A DNA stretch of 64,000 nt from Mycolicibacterium senegalense (GTDB lineage: Bacteria; Actinomycetota; Actinomycetes; Mycobacteriales; Mycobacteriaceae), in contig NZ_CP081000.1 in the NCBI RefSeq assembly GCF_019645875.1, forward strand, positions 3,844,001 through 3,908,000, written 5' to 3'. Both the position numbers and the translations under genes were made by a program. Shown piece by piece: positions 26,816-35,883 of this stretch. Position 1 is the first letter of the stretch. The number at the start of each line of letters is the position of its first letter. The notes under the pieces are model-generated. The model was not told where the DNA came from and made no database searches. It saw only the letters and a program-made list of their open reading frames with translations.

Positions 26816-27922
26816 TCAACCGGCAAGGGCCTGCTCGACGTCCGCCAGCAGGTCTTCGGTGTCCTCGATCCCAGCCGAAATGCGGGCGAATCCCGCAGGA
26901 ACCGGATCACCCCACCGGGCTCGGCGGTCGACGGAGGTGTGGATTCCGCCGAAGCTGGTCGAGGCGATCAGCAGAGCGCTGCGTGCCACCAACGCGTGGA
27001 CGGCGGCCTCGTCGGCCAGCTCGATCGACACCAGTCCCCCGAACCGCTTCATCTGGGCGGCGGCCGGCTCATGTGCCGGGTCCGTGGGCAGGCCCGGGTA
27101 ACGCACCGAGCGCACCGCCGGATGCTTGCGCAGCATCAGCGCCAGCGCCGAGGCGTTCTGGCATTGCCGTTCGAAGCGCAGCCCGGCACTGCCGAGACTG
27201 CGCAGCACCAACCAGGCCTCGAACGCGCCCAGTATCGGCCCGGCCAGCAGCCGGTCCCGCTCGAGGGCGGCCATCAACTCGGGCTGGCTGCCCGCGACGT
27301 AGCCGGCCACCAGATCGCTGTGTCCGGACAGTGATTTGGTGGCGCTGGCCACCACCAGATCGGCTCCCAGTGAAAGCGGCTGCTGGCCCAGCGGTGTGGC
27401 GGTGGTGTTGTCGACGACCAGGGTCGCGCCACGCCGGCGGCAGGTCATCGCCAACCGGTGCAGGTCGACCACGTCGAGCCCGGGGTTGGCCGGCGTCTCG
27501 GCCAGCACCACATCGGCACGAGCAGCCGCCTCGCAGATATCGGCGATATTCGCCTCGACCACCGTGATGCCTTGTGGTGCAAGGTATTCGGCGGCATATC
27601 GGCGCACCTGATAGTAGCCGTCCGCGGGAACCACAAGTGCGCTCCCCGGCTTGGCGAGCACACGCAGGGCCGAGGTGATGGCGGCCATGCCCGAGCCGAA
27701 CGTGAGCGCCCGCGCAGCTCCTTCGAGCTCGGCGAGCGCTGATTCCAGTTGCCGCCAGGACGGATTGGAGCTGCGGCCGTAGGTGTCCAGCGGCTCGGCT
27801 TCGTCGGGTGAGAGATGATACGCCGACACCGGGATCGGCGTCGGCGCCACCGGCTGCCCCGGAATCGGTTCCACACCAACAGCTTTGACACTTCGGGTGG
27901 AATCCCCGTAGAAGCTGTCCAT
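26816..27922 (-). CDS. Cys/Met-metabolism PLP enzyme (cystathionine gamma-lyase-like)
   Basis: A 368-residue fold-type I PLP enzyme. The residues expected of the family are present: TYGRSSNPSW (phosphate-binding Tyr/Arg), FGSGMAAI, VDNTTATPLGQQP (PLP-binding Asp) and SATKSLSGHSD with the Schiff-base Lys. It is somewhat shorter than typical 380-390-residue enzymes. The start is ATG 27920-27922, with GGAGGT seven bases upstream. Whether it is a gamma-lyase, gamma-synthase or another lyase cannot be read from the sequence alone. Confidence 0.88.
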   Translation of the reverse strand: MDSFYGDSTRSVKAVGVEPIPGQPVAPTPIPVSAYHLSPDEAEPLDTYGRSSNPSWRQLESALAELEGAARALTFGSGMAAITSALRVLAKPGSALVVPADGYYQVRRYAAEYLAPQGITVVEANIADICEAAARADVVLAETPANPGLDVVDLHRLAMTCRRRGATLVVDNTTATPLGQQPLSLGADLVVASATKSLSGHSDLVAGYVAGSQPELMAALERDRLLAGPILGAFEAWLVLRSLGSAGLRFERQCQNASALALMLRKHPAVRSVRYPGLPTDPAHEPAAAQMKRFGGLVSIELADEAAVHALVARSALLIASTSFGGIHTSVDRRARWGDPVPAGFARISAGIEDTEDLLADVEQALAG

Positions 27923-27951
27923 TGGTGCTACCTCCTCGCTTCCGGAGGCCG

Positions 27952-28950
27952 TTACTCCGGTTTGGTCGTGCGTCCGAGCAGTCCCGCTACCGCCTCGTGA
28001 ACCGACAATCCTTTGTGGCACACCCGATAAACGGCATCGGTCAACGGCATCTCGACACCGTAGCTGGAAGCCAGGGCCAGCACCGACTCACACGAGGCGA
28101 CCCCCTCGGCCACATGCCCGGCTCCCGCGATCAACGCCGATTCCATCGTCCCGCCCTTGCCGAGCCGTTCGCCGAACGTGCGGTTACGGGAATGCCTGGA
28201 AGTACAGGTGGCCACGAGGTCACCGACACCGGCCAACCCGGCCAGCGTGGCCGGCGTGGCGCCCAGCGCGATGCCCAGACGCATCACCTCGGCCAGGCCG
28301 CGGGTGATGATCGCGGCGACGGTGTTCTCCCCCAGCCCCACCCCGACCGCCATGCCGCAGGCGAGCGCGATGACGTTCTTGCAGGCCCCGCCGACTTCGG
28401 CGCCCACCACGTCGGCGTTGGTGTAGGGCCGAAAGTATCCGGTGGCCAGTGCGCGTTGCAGCGCCACCGCGCGGCCGGAGTCGCTGCAGGCCACGACGGT
28501 GGCCGCGGGCTGCTCGTCGGCGATCTCGCTGGCCAGGTTCGGCCCCGTCACCACCGCGACCCGGGACGGATCGGCTCCGGTCACCTGGACGATCACCTGG
28601 CTCATCCGCATGAGCGTGCCGAGCTCGATCCCCTTGGCCAGGCTCACCAGGGTGACGTCGTCACCGATCAGGTGCTTCCAGCCTTCGAGATTGGCCCGCA
28701 GTTGTTGCGCCGGAACGCCCAGCAACACCGTGCAGGCGCCCTCCAACGCCTCGGCGGGATCTGCGGTGGCACGGATCGACGGCGGCAACACGACATCGCC
28801 GAGGTAGCGGCTGTTGCGATGATCGGTGTTGATCTCATCGGCAACCTCGGGGCGCCGGGCCCACATCGTCACCGGATTGCCCGCGTCCGCCAGCACCTTG
28901 GCCAGCGCCGTCCCCCACGCACCGGCACCCATCACCGCAGCCTTTACCAC
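27952..28950 (-). CDS. gpsA: Glycerol-3-phosphate dehydrogenase [NAD(P)+]
   Basis: Makes sn-glycerol-3-phosphate for phospholipid synthesis from dihydroxyacetone phosphate. The 332 residues start at GTG 28948-28950 with the nucleotide-binding GAGAWGTALAKVLADAG. The catalytic Lys region GGACKNVIALACGMAVG and the substrate-binding SRNRTFGERLGKG near residue 255 are intact. It is first of the gpsA–PLP enzyme–ddl run and divergent from fbiD. Confidence 0.97.
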   Translation of the reverse strand: MVKAAVMGAGAWGTALAKVLADAGNPVTMWARRPEVADEINTDHRNSRYLGDVVLPPSIRATADPAEALEGACTVLLGVPAQQLRANLEGWKHLIGDDVTLVSLAKGIELGTLMRMSQVIVQVTGADPSRVAVVTGPNLASEIADEQPAATVVACSDSGRAVALQRALATGYFRPYTNADVVGAEVGGACKNVIALACGMAVGVGLGENTVAAIITRGLAEVMRLGIALGATPATLAGLAGVGDLVATCTSRHSRNRTFGERLGKGGTMESALIAGAGHVAEGVASCESVLALASSYGVEMPLTDAVYRVCHKGLSVHEAVAGLLGRTTKPE

Positions 28951-29014
28951 CCGCTCACCCTATCCCGGCGACCGCGTCGCTCGCCGGGACCGGCCGGGCT
29001 GGCAGGATGAACCC

Positions 29015-29683
29015 ATGAGCGGCTCCCGAAGCGACAACGCCGCAGCAGCAACGCAGGCCGCTGACGTCTCCCTGGTGATCGCGGTGAAACGGCTGTCGGC
29101 CGCCAAAACCCGGCTGGCACCCATCTTCTCCGCACCCACCCGCGAGGCGGTGGTGTTGGCGATGCTCGTCGACACCGTCACTGCCGCGTCCGCCATCGCG
29201 CCGGTGACCGTGGTCACCCCCGACGACACCGCGGCTGAGGCCGCCCGGCAACTCGGTGCCGGAGTACTGGTGGACCCGACCCCGCCCGGCCACCGCGACC
29301 CGCTCAACAACGCCATCGCCGCAGCCGAGGCCGAACTGCGCTCCAACTCCCCGAATATCGTTGTTCTGCAAGGAGATCTACCTGCATTGCAGCCCCAGGA
29401 GCTGGCTGAGGCCCTGACCCTGGCGCGAGGCTATCCACGCAGCTTCGTCGGAGACCGGCACGGGACGGGAACCTCGGCACTGTTCGCGTTCGGCACTTCG
29501 CTGGCCCCGCATTTCGGATCCGATTCGGCTGCGCGCCATCGACACTCCGGTGCGATCGAGCTCACCGGCGCCTGGCCGGGCCTGCGCTGCGACATCGACA
29601 CTCCCGACGATCTGCAGGCGGCCCGGCGCCTCGGCGTCGGAGCGGCCACCGCGCGCACCCTGGGCAGGCACGTCGGCAGGTAG
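29015..29683 (+). CDS. fbiD: Phosphoenolpyruvate guanylyltransferase (F420 biosynthesis)
   Basis: A 222-residue CofC/FbiD nucleotidyltransferase that makes enolpyruvyl-diphospho-5'-guanosine, the activated side-chain donor for coenzyme F420. Visible motifs are VIAVKRLSAAKTRLAP (start of the GT-A-like fold), VVTPDDTAA, LQGDLPALQPQEL (metal-binding Asp) and FVGDRHGTGTSAL. The ATG at 29015 has AGGAT upstream. F420 synthesis is a hallmark of mycobacteria. It is divergent from gpsA and followed 22 bp later by ppk1. Confidence 0.93.
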   Translation: MSGSRSDNAAAATQAADVSLVIAVKRLSAAKTRLAPIFSAPTREAVVLAMLVDTVTAASAIAPVTVVTPDDTAAEAARQLGAGVLVDPTPPGHRDPLNNAIAAAEAELRSNSPNIVVLQGDLPALQPQELAEALTLARGYPRSFVGDRHGTGTSALFAFGTSLAPHFGSDSAARHRHSGAIELTGAWPGLRCDIDTPDDLQAARRLGVGAATARTLGRHVGR

Positions 29684-29705
29684 CCGTGCACCCATGGGAT
29701 AGGGA

Positions 29706-31913
29706 ATGATCGGACAGATGAGCGAAGCCACCGAAGCCGAGCCGGGGACCCGATCGAACAACTCCCGACGGGACGCCACCTCAACCGCGTCGGTGCCAGC
29801 CATCGAGTCGGCGACACCCGAGGCACCACCGGCGGCCACCTCGCCGGCAGTGGACAACGCGCTACCGGAGGATCGGTATCTCAACCGCGAGCTGAGCTGG
29901 CTGGACTTCAATGCCCGGGTGCTGGCCCTGGCGGCCGACCCGTCCCTGCCGTTGCTGGAGCGCGCGAAGTTCCTGGCGATCTTCGCCTCCAATCTCGACG
30001 AGTTCTACATGGTCCGGGTGGCGGGCCTCAAACGCCGCGACGAGATGGGACTTTCGGTGCGCTCTGCCGACGGCCTGTCTCCGCGCGAGCAGTTGCGCCG
30101 CATCAACGAACGCACTCAGCAGATCGCCAACCGGCACGCCAACGTGTTCCTCAGTTCGGTGCGCCCGGCGCTGGCCGAAGAGGGCATCGTCATCGTCAAC
30201 TGGGCTCAACTCGACGAGTCCGAACGCGCGAAGCTCTCCACGTACTTCCACGAGCAGGTGTTCCCGGTCCTCACCCCGCTGGCGGTCGACCCGGCTCACC
30301 CGTTCCCGTTCGTCAGCGGGCTGAGCCTGAACCTGGCGATCACGGTCAAGCATCCTGAGGACGGCGGCCAGCACTTCGCCAGGATCAAGGTCCCCGACAA
30401 CGTCGGCCGCTTCGTGGAATTGAGCCCTCCCGCCGACGGAACGACCGTGGTGCGGTTCCTGCCGATGGAGGAACTGATCGCGGCGTTCCTGCCCGTGTTG
30501 TTCCCCGGGCTGGAGATCGTCGAGCACCACGCGTTCCGGATCACCCGTAACGCCGACTTCGAGGTCGAAGAGGACCGCGACGAAGATCTGCTGCAGGCGC
30601 TCGAACGTGAACTGGCGCGCCGCAGATTCGGCTCGCCCGTGCGGCTCGAAGTCTCCGACGACATGACCGAGAGCATGCTCGAGCTGTTGTTGCGGGAACT
30701 CGATGTGGCACCCGGCGATGTCATCGAAGTGCCCGGCCTGCTGGATCTGTCGGCGCTCTGGCAGATCTACGACGTGGACCGGCCCACGCTCAAGGACCGG
30801 CCTTTCGTGCCCGCCACCCCACCGGCTTTCGGCGAACGCGAGACACCGAAGAGCATTTTCTCCACCCTGCGCGACGGAGATGTGCTGGTACATCACCCAT
30901 ATGACTCCTTCTCCACCACCGTGCAGCGCTTCATCGAGCAGGCCGCCGCCGACCCCAACGTGCTGGCGATCAAACAGACGCTCTACCGCACATCCGGTGA
31001 CTCGCCGATCGTCAACGCGTTGATCGACGCGGCCGAGGCCGGCAAGCAGGTGGTCGCCCTCGTCGAGATCAAGGCCCGCTTCGACGAACAGGCGAACATC
31101 AAGTGGGCCAGGGCGCTCGAGCAAGCCGGGGTGCATGTGGTCTACGGGTTGATCGGGCTCAAGACCCACTGCAAGACCTGCCTTGTGGTCCGACGCGAAG
31201 GCTCGACGATCCGGCGCTACTGCCACATCGGCACCGGCAACTACAACCCGAAAACCGCGCGCCTGTATGAAGACGTCGGCTTGCTCACCGCCGATCCCGA
31301 CATCGGCGCCGACCTGACGGACCTGTTCAACTCACTGACCGGCTACTCGCGCAAGGACGCCTACCGCAACCTGCTGGTGGCCCCGCGCGGTGTACGCAAG
31401 GGCATCATCGAGCGCATCGACCGGGAGATCGCCGCCCACCACGAGGGTGCGGCAACCGGAATCCGGTTGAAGGCCAACGCCCTGGTCGACGAACAGGTGA
31501 TCGACGCCCTGTACCGGGCCTCGCAGGCCGGGGTTCCGGTCGAGATCGTCGTACGCGGCATCTGCGCGCTGCGCCCGGGCGTACCCGGGTACTCCGACAA
31601 CGTCAGGGTGCGCTCGATCCTGGGCCGATTCCTCGAGCACTCGCGGATTATTCACTTCCGCGCCATCAACGAGTTCTGGATCGGCAGCGCCGACATGATG
31701 CATCGTAATCTCGACCGCCGTGTCGAAGTGATGGCTCAGGTCAAGGATCCGAGGCTGACCGCACAGCTCAACGAGGTGTTCGAATCGGCGATGGATCCGG
31801 CCACCCGATGCTGGGAGCTACGACACGATGGTCACTGGACGGCACTGCCCCAGGAGGGGCAGACGGTTCGAGACCACCAGGTGTCGATGATGGAACGTCA
31901 CCGACATCCCTGA
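29706..31913 (+). CDS. ppk: Polyphosphate kinase 1
   Basis: Membrane-associated enzyme that builds inorganic polyphosphate from ATP. The 735-residue protein has a disordered N-terminus of ~50 residues, then the N domain (RYLNRELSWLDFNARVLALA), the head domain, and the catalytic C1/C2 domains. The phosphorylated His lies in YCHIGTGNYNPKTARLYED and a second conserved His in MMHRNLDRRVEVM. The start could be ATG 29706 or ATG 29718. Polyphosphate and ATP metabolism connects it with the downstream Nudix gene mutT1. Confidence 0.96.
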   Translation: MIGQMSEATEAEPGTRSNNSRRDATSTASVPAIESATPEAPPAATSPAVDNALPEDRYLNRELSWLDFNARVLALAADPSLPLLERAKFLAIFASNLDEFYMVRVAGLKRRDEMGLSVRSADGLSPREQLRRINERTQQIANRHANVFLSSVRPALAEEGIVIVNWAQLDESERAKLSTYFHEQVFPVLTPLAVDPAHPFPFVSGLSLNLAITVKHPEDGGQHFARIKVPDNVGRFVELSPPADGTTVVRFLPMEELIAAFLPVLFPGLEIVEHHAFRITRNADFEVEEDRDEDLLQALERELARRRFGSPVRLEVSDDMTESMLELLLRELDVAPGDVIEVPGLLDLSALWQIYDVDRPTLKDRPFVPATPPAFGERETPKSIFSTLRDGDVLVHHPYDSFSTTVQRFIEQAAADPNVLAIKQTLYRTSGDSPIVNALIDAAEAGKQVVALVEIKARFDEQANIKWARALEQAGVHVVYGLIGLKTHCKTCLVVRREGSTIRRYCHIGTGNYNPKTARLYEDVGLLTADPDIGADLTDLFNSLTGYSRKDAYRNLLVAPRGVRKGIIERIDREIAAHHEGAATGIRLKANALVDEQVIDALYRASQAGVPVEIVVRGICALRPGVPGYSDNVRVRSILGRFLEHSRIIHFRAINEFWIGSADMMHRNLDRRVEVMAQVKDPRLTAQLNEVFESAMDPATRCWELRHDGHWTALPQEGQTVRDHQVSMMERHRHP

Positions 31914-31955
31914 TCCCGCCCGGCCCCGGCCGGTGAATGACCTGCAGGAGTTGAG

Positions 31956-32888
31956 GTGTCGAAGGACAGCACGCCAGCAGCGACAACGGGCAACAAGCTC
32001 GTGCCGGCGGCCGGCGCCGTGTTGTGGCGCCGTGGCGAGGATGCGTCAGCCGTCACCGAGGTCGCCGTGATCCACCGTCCACGGTACGACGACTGGTCCC
32101 TACCCAAGGGCAAGCTCGACCTCGGCGAGACCGAACCTGTTGCCGCCGTGCGCGAGGTTCACGAGGAGACGGGTTACACCGCACAACTCGGTCGCCGGCT
32201 GGGCTCGATCTCGTACGACATTCCCCAGGGAACCAAACGGGTCTGGTACTGGGCTGCCCGCGCGACAGGCGGCGACTTCGCCCCCAACGACGAGGTGGAC
32301 AAGCTCATCTGGCTGCCGGTACCGGCGGCAGCTGATCAGCTGGTCTACCCGCATGATCGAAAGGTATTGCGCCGCTTCGCAAAACAGCCGCCAGACACCA
32401 AGACGGTGATCATCGTCCGGCATGGTACGGCCGGACGGAGGTCTCGCTTCAAGGGCGACGACCGTAAGCGTCCGCTCGACAAGTTGGGGCGGGCGCAAGC
32501 CGAAGCGTTGGTCGCGCAACTACTGGCATTCGGTGCCACAACGCTTTACGCGGCTGATCGGTTGCGGTGCCACCAGACCCTGGAGCCCCTGGGCCAGGAA
32601 CTCGGCGTGGACATTCACAACGAGCCGGCGCTGACCGAAGAGGCCTACGCCGACGACCACAAGACCGCTCGCCATCGACTGATCGACATCGCCGCGCGCG
32701 CGGGAACACCGGTGATCTGCTCACAAGGCAAGGTGATCCCGGGGCTGATTTCCTGGTGGTGCGAACGTGACGGCGTCCGCCCGTCCACCACAGGAAATCG
32801 CAAAGGCAGCAGCTGGGTTCTGTCACTGGTCGACGGTCGGCTCGTGGCCGCCGACCATATGTGCAGCCCGCTGTCCGCGGCACGTTAG
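31956..32888 (+). CDS. mutT1: Nudix hydrolase fused to histidine phosphatase, MutT1 type
   Basis: A 310-residue two-domain protein. Residues ~1-145 form a Nudix domain with the complete box (GKLDLGETEPVAA then REVHEETGY). Residues ~150-310 form a histidine-phosphatase domain starting at VIIVRHGTAGRRSR. Mycobacterial MutT1 converts 8-oxo-(d)GTP to the diphosphate/monophosphate and also acts on Ap4A-type dinucleotides. AGGAG six bases before the GTG fixes the start. It runs in the same direction as ppk (42-bp gap) and ends at a strong bidirectional terminator facing hupB. Confidence 0.94.
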   Translation: MSKDSTPAATTGNKLVPAAGAVLWRRGEDASAVTEVAVIHRPRYDDWSLPKGKLDLGETEPVAAVREVHEETGYTAQLGRRLGSISYDIPQGTKRVWYWAARATGGDFAPNDEVDKLIWLPVPAAADQLVYPHDRKVLRRFAKQPPDTKTVIIVRHGTAGRRSRFKGDDRKRPLDKLGRAQAEALVAQLLAFGATTLYAADRLRCHQTLEPLGQELGVDIHNEPALTEEAYADDHKTARHRLIDIAARAGTPVICSQGKVIPGLISWWCERDGVRPSTTGNRKGSSWVLSLVDGRLVAADHMCSPLSAAR

Positions 32889-32900
32889 ACCGACACGAGA

Positions 32901-32943
32901 AAAGGCACGTCGTGAGCTCAGTCACCGCTCACGACGTGCCTTT
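32901..32943. terminator. Bidirectional terminator between mutT1 and hupB
   Basis: A perfect 17-bp inverted repeat, AAAGGCACGTCGTGAGC at 32901-32917 against 32927-32943, with a nine-base loop. A/T ends flank it on both sides, so it gives a GC-rich stem with a short U run in either direction. It lies between convergent mutT1 and hupB. Confidence 0.85.
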
Positions 32944-32950
32944 ACCGTAA

Positions 32951-33595
32951 TTACTTGCGGCCCTTCTTGGCCGGGGCCTTCTTGGCAGCCGCCTTCTTGG
33001 CGGGCGCCTTGGTCGCGGCCTTCTTGGCCGGTGCCTTGGTCGCGGCCTTCTTGGCCGGGGCCTTCTTGACAGCCGCCTTCTTGGCGGGCGCCTTGGTCGC
33101 GGCCTTCTTGGCCGGTGCCTTGGTCGCGGCCTTCTTCGCCGGGGCCTTGGTCGCGGCCTTCTTGGCGGGCGCCTTGGTCGCGGCCTTCTTGGCCGGTGCC
33201 TTGGTCGCGGCCTTCTTGGCCGGGGCCTTCTTGGCGGCGGTCTTCTTGGCAGCGGTGCGCTTGGCCGGACCGGCGGTCACGCCACGCTTGACCGCGGGAC
33301 CGTCAGCCGGGAGGCGCTGCGCCCCAGAGACAACCGCCTTGAACTGTGCGCCGGGACGGAAAGCCGGCACCGAGGTGGGCTTGACCTTCACGGTCTCGCC
33401 GGTACGCGGGTTACGCGCCACCCGGGCAGCGCGGCGGCGCTGCTCGAAGACACCGAAGCCGGTGATCGTGACACTGTCACCCTTGTGCACCGCGCGGACG
33501 ATGGTGTCCACAACGTTCTCCACCGCGGCGGTAGCCTGCCGACGATCGGTGCCCAGTTTGGTTGTGAGTACGTCGATGAGCTCCGCTTTGTTCAT
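32951..33595 (-). CDS. hupB: Nucleoid-associated protein HupB (HU with histone H1-like tail)
   Basis: A 214-residue DNA-compacting protein. Residues 1-90 are a standard HU domain (MNKAELIDVLTTKLGTDRRQ, the DNA-binding arm GFGVFEQRRRAARVARNPRTGE). Residues ~110-214 are a Lys/Ala/Pro tail made of degenerate repeats (PAKKAATKA) resembling eukaryotic histone H1, typical of Mycobacterium. ATG 33593-33595 has GGAGGT upstream; the longer open frame is rejected. A promoter lies about 50-75 bp upstream. The Lys-rich tail is the usual site of acetylation in this family. Confidence 0.97.
   Translation of the reverse strand: MNKAELIDVLTTKLGTDRRQATAAVENVVDTIVRAVHKGDSVTITGFGVFEQRRRAARVARNPRTGETVKVKPTSVPAFRPGAQFKAVVSGAQRLPADGPAVKRGVTAGPAKRTAAKKTAAKKAPAKKAATKAPAKKAATKAPAKKAATKAPAKKAATKAPAKKAATKAPAKKAAVKKAPAKKAATKAPAKKAATKAPAKKAAAKKAPAKKGRK
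32954..33262 (-). repeat. Degenerate tandem repeats encoding the HupB tail
   Basis: The 3' half of hupB is built of ~27-30 bp units with the core GCCTTCTTGGCCGG and GCCTTGGTCGCG on the plus strand, about ten copies. The repeats stay in frame and encode PAKKAATKA-like units. This type of array can change copy number by slippage. Confidence 0.85.
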
Positions 33596-33641
33596 CCAAA
33601 ACCTCCGAAACCAGTGGTCCTCCTTGGACCGACTAGAGGAC

Positions 33642-33671
33642 ACGGTAAACCCTGTGACCACTGATTTCCAA
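33642..33671 (-). promoter_or_regulatory. Probable hupB promoter
   Basis: On the minus strand TTGGAA (33666-33671) and TACCGT (33642-33647) are 18 bp apart, giving a leader of about 40 nt. An inverted repeat CAGTGGTC/GACCACTG (33612-33619 and 33656-33663) spans the start region and could fold in the leader or bind a regulator. Confidence 0.45.
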
Positions 33672-33778
33672 GAGCCACGCGCAATTTCAGGCGTAGCTAG
33701 CGAACATTCCGGCAATCCGCTTGCCCCACTTGGTCTCCGCCCGGCTGGGTCCAAAACCGGTTTGGCAGGCGGCGAATT

Positions 33779-33796
33779 CGGGTGCCGAAGCACCCG
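33779..33796 (-). terminator. UUCG-capped hairpin after leuD
   Basis: On the minus strand a 7-bp stem CGGGTGC/GCACCCG closes a TTCG tetraloop, 15 bp beyond the leuD stop. There is no U-tract, so it is either an actinobacterial-type terminator or a 3'-end stabiliser of the leuCD mRNA. Confidence 0.5.
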
Positions 33797-33810
33797 TACA
33801 CGGCCCCGAA

Positions 33811-34404
33811 TCAGGCCGGCAGAGTGCGCGGCTTCCAGGCCGGCCTGCGCTTCTCGTAATCCTCGATCGAAGAGAGTTTCCGCAGCGTAAGGCCTATATC
33901 GTCGAGTCCTTCGAGCAGCCGCCAGGCCGTGTAGTCGTCAATCCTGAACGGCACCACAACCGTTCCGGCGACGATATTGCGATCTTGAAGATTCACAGTG
34001 ATTTCCAGGCCTGGATTCTGCTCGATCAGCTTCCATAACAGCTCGACATCGTCTTGGGCGACTTCTGCCGCCAATAGCCCGGCCTTGCCGGCGTTGCCGC
34101 GGAAAATGTCGGCGAAACGGGATGAGATAACCACCCGGAAGCCATAGTCCATGAGCGCCCAGACGGCATGTTCGCGTGAAGATCCGGTACCGAAATCGGG
34201 TCCGGCGACCAACACCGAGCCCTTGTCGAATGGCGGGAGATTCAGGATGAACGACGGATCCGAGCGCCAGGCGGCGAACAATCCGTCCTCGAAACCCGTT
34301 CGGGTGACCCGCTTCAAATAGACGGCGGGGATGATCTGGTCGGTGTCGACATTGGAGCGTCGCAGCGGGACGCCGATGCCGGTGTGAGTGCTAAAAGCCT
34401 CCAT
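33811..34404 (-). CDS. leuD: 3-Isopropylmalate dehydratase small subunit
   Basis: Swivelling domain of isopropylmalate isomerase in leucine synthesis; partners LeuC. A 197-residue protein with FSTHTGIGVPLRRSNVDTDQIIPA at the start and the substrate-specifying segment GPDFGTGSSREHAVWAL, then ISSRFADIFRGNAGK. AAGGAG is well placed before the ATG. It lies 22 bp downstream of leuC in the same operon. Confidence 0.97.
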   Translation of the reverse strand: MEAFSTHTGIGVPLRRSNVDTDQIIPAVYLKRVTRTGFEDGLFAAWRSDPSFILNLPPFDKGSVLVAGPDFGTGSSREHAVWALMDYGFRVVISSRFADIFRGNAGKAGLLAAEVAQDDVELLWKLIEQNPGLEITVNLQDRNIVAGTVVVPFRIDDYTAWRLLEGLDDIGLTLRKLSSIEDYEKRRPAWKPRTLPA

Positions 34405-34426
34405 CGGGCTTCTCCTTTTGCTTTGC

Positions 34427-35881
34427 TTAGTGGGTTGCGGCGGGCAGATCGGCCGGGGATGCCAACTTTCCGCGCACGGCGGTGGCTGCGGCGACTGCCG
34501 GCGAGACGAGGTGCGTACGGCCGCCCTTGCCCTGACGGCCTTCGAAATTCCGGTTGGACGTCGAAGCGCAGCGCTGTCCCGGAGACAATTGGTCGGGGTT
34601 CATACCAAGACACATCGAGCAGCCGGCCTGACGCCATTCGGCGCCTGCCGCGGTGAATATGCGGTCGAGACCTTCCGATTCGGCCTGGGCCCGGACCCGC
34701 ATCGACCCCGGCACGACGAGCATCCGCACGCCGTCGGCGACCTTCCGATCGCGCAGCACGTCTGCGACCACCCGCAGATCCTCGATCCGGCCATTGGTGC
34801 AGGACCCGACGAAAACGGTGTCCACAGCGATGTCACGCATCGCCATCCCGGGCCGAAGGTCCATGTAGGCCAAAGCCTTCTCCGCCGCCTGACGGTCGCC
34901 GTCGTCGCCGATCAACTCCGGATCCGGAACCGACGCAGACAGCGGGACACCCTGCCCCGGATTGGTGCCCCACGTCACGAACGGGCTCAACGTCGCGGCG
35001 TCGAGGTAGACCTCGGTGTCGAATTCGGCGCCCTCGTCGGTACGCAACTGGCTCCACGCGGCAACGGCGGCGTCCCAATCCGCGCCCTTGGGCGCGTGCG
35101 GGCGACCCTTGAGGAACTCGAACGTGGTCTCGTCGGGAGCCACCATGCCGGCGCGGGCCCCGGCCTCGATGCTCATGTTGCAGATCGTCATCCGACCTTC
35201 CATGGAGAGCGCCTCGATGGCACTGCCCCGGTATTCGATGACGTGCCCCTGGCCACCGCCGGTACCGATCTTGGCGATGACGGCCAAGATGATGTCTTTG
35301 GCGCTCACCCCGGCCGGCAATACGCCGTCGACGTTGACCGCCATGGTCTTGAACGGCTTGAGGGGCAAGGTCTGTGTGGCCATCACGTGTTCGACCTCGG
35401 AGGTGCCGATGCCCATCGCGATGGCACCGAACGCGCCATGGGTCGAGGTGTGGCTGTCCCCACACACCACCGTCATGCCCGGCTGCGTCAACCCCAACTG
35501 CGGCCCGATGATGTGCACGATGCCCTGTTCGGCGTCACCCATCGGGTGCAGCCGGATGCCGAATTCCTCGCAGTTGCGCCGCAATGTCTCGACCTGGGTA
35601 CGCGAAACCGGGTCTGCGATCGGCTTGTCGATGTCGACCGTGGGCACGTTGTGGTCCTCGGTGGCGATCGTCAGGTCGGGACGACGCACCGGCCGGCCGG
35701 CCAATCGGAGGCCGTCGAATGCCTGCGGACTGGTGACCTCGTGCACGAGATGCAGGTCGATGTAGATCAGGTCGGGCTCTTTGGCCGCGCCCTCTCCCTC
35801 ACCGCGCGCCACGACGTGGTCGTCCCAAACCTTTTCGGCCAGGGTGCGCGGCTTCACGGATGTCTGTGTCGATTGGTCCAT
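34427..35881 (-). CDS. leuC: 3-Isopropylmalate dehydratase large subunit
   Basis: Aconitase-family subunit that carries the [4Fe-4S] cluster. The 484 residues include DLHLVHEVTSPQAF, the substrate loop GDSHTSTHGAFGA, and the cluster cysteines in FVGSCTNGRIEDLR and QAGCSMCLGMNPD. It is transcribed divergently from the IclR regulator. A small open frame (35884-35970) ends 2 nt before its ATG, so its translation may depend on that of the upstream peptide. Confidence 0.97.
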   Translation of the reverse strand: MDQSTQTSVKPRTLAEKVWDDHVVARGEGEGAAKEPDLIYIDLHLVHEVTSPQAFDGLRLAGRPVRRPDLTIATEDHNVPTVDIDKPIADPVSRTQVETLRRNCEEFGIRLHPMGDAEQGIVHIIGPQLGLTQPGMTVVCGDSHTSTHGAFGAIAMGIGTSEVEHVMATQTLPLKPFKTMAVNVDGVLPAGVSAKDIILAVIAKIGTGGGQGHVIEYRGSAIEALSMEGRMTICNMSIEAGARAGMVAPDETTFEFLKGRPHAPKGADWDAAVAAWSQLRTDEGAEFDTEVYLDAATLSPFVTWGTNPGQGVPLSASVPDPELIGDDGDRQAAEKALAYMDLRPGMAMRDIAVDTVFVGSCTNGRIEDLRVVADVLRDRKVADGVRMLVVPGSMRVRAQAESEGLDRIFTAAGAEWRQAGCSMCLGMNPDQLSPGQRCASTSNRNFEGRQGKGGRTHLVSPAVAAATAVRGKLASPADLPAATH

Positions 35882-35883
35882 CG

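Noticed and set aside
32954..33262. Possible CRISPR array
   Set aside because: The repeats have no unique spacers, keep a reading frame and encode the HupB Lys/Ala/Pro tail.
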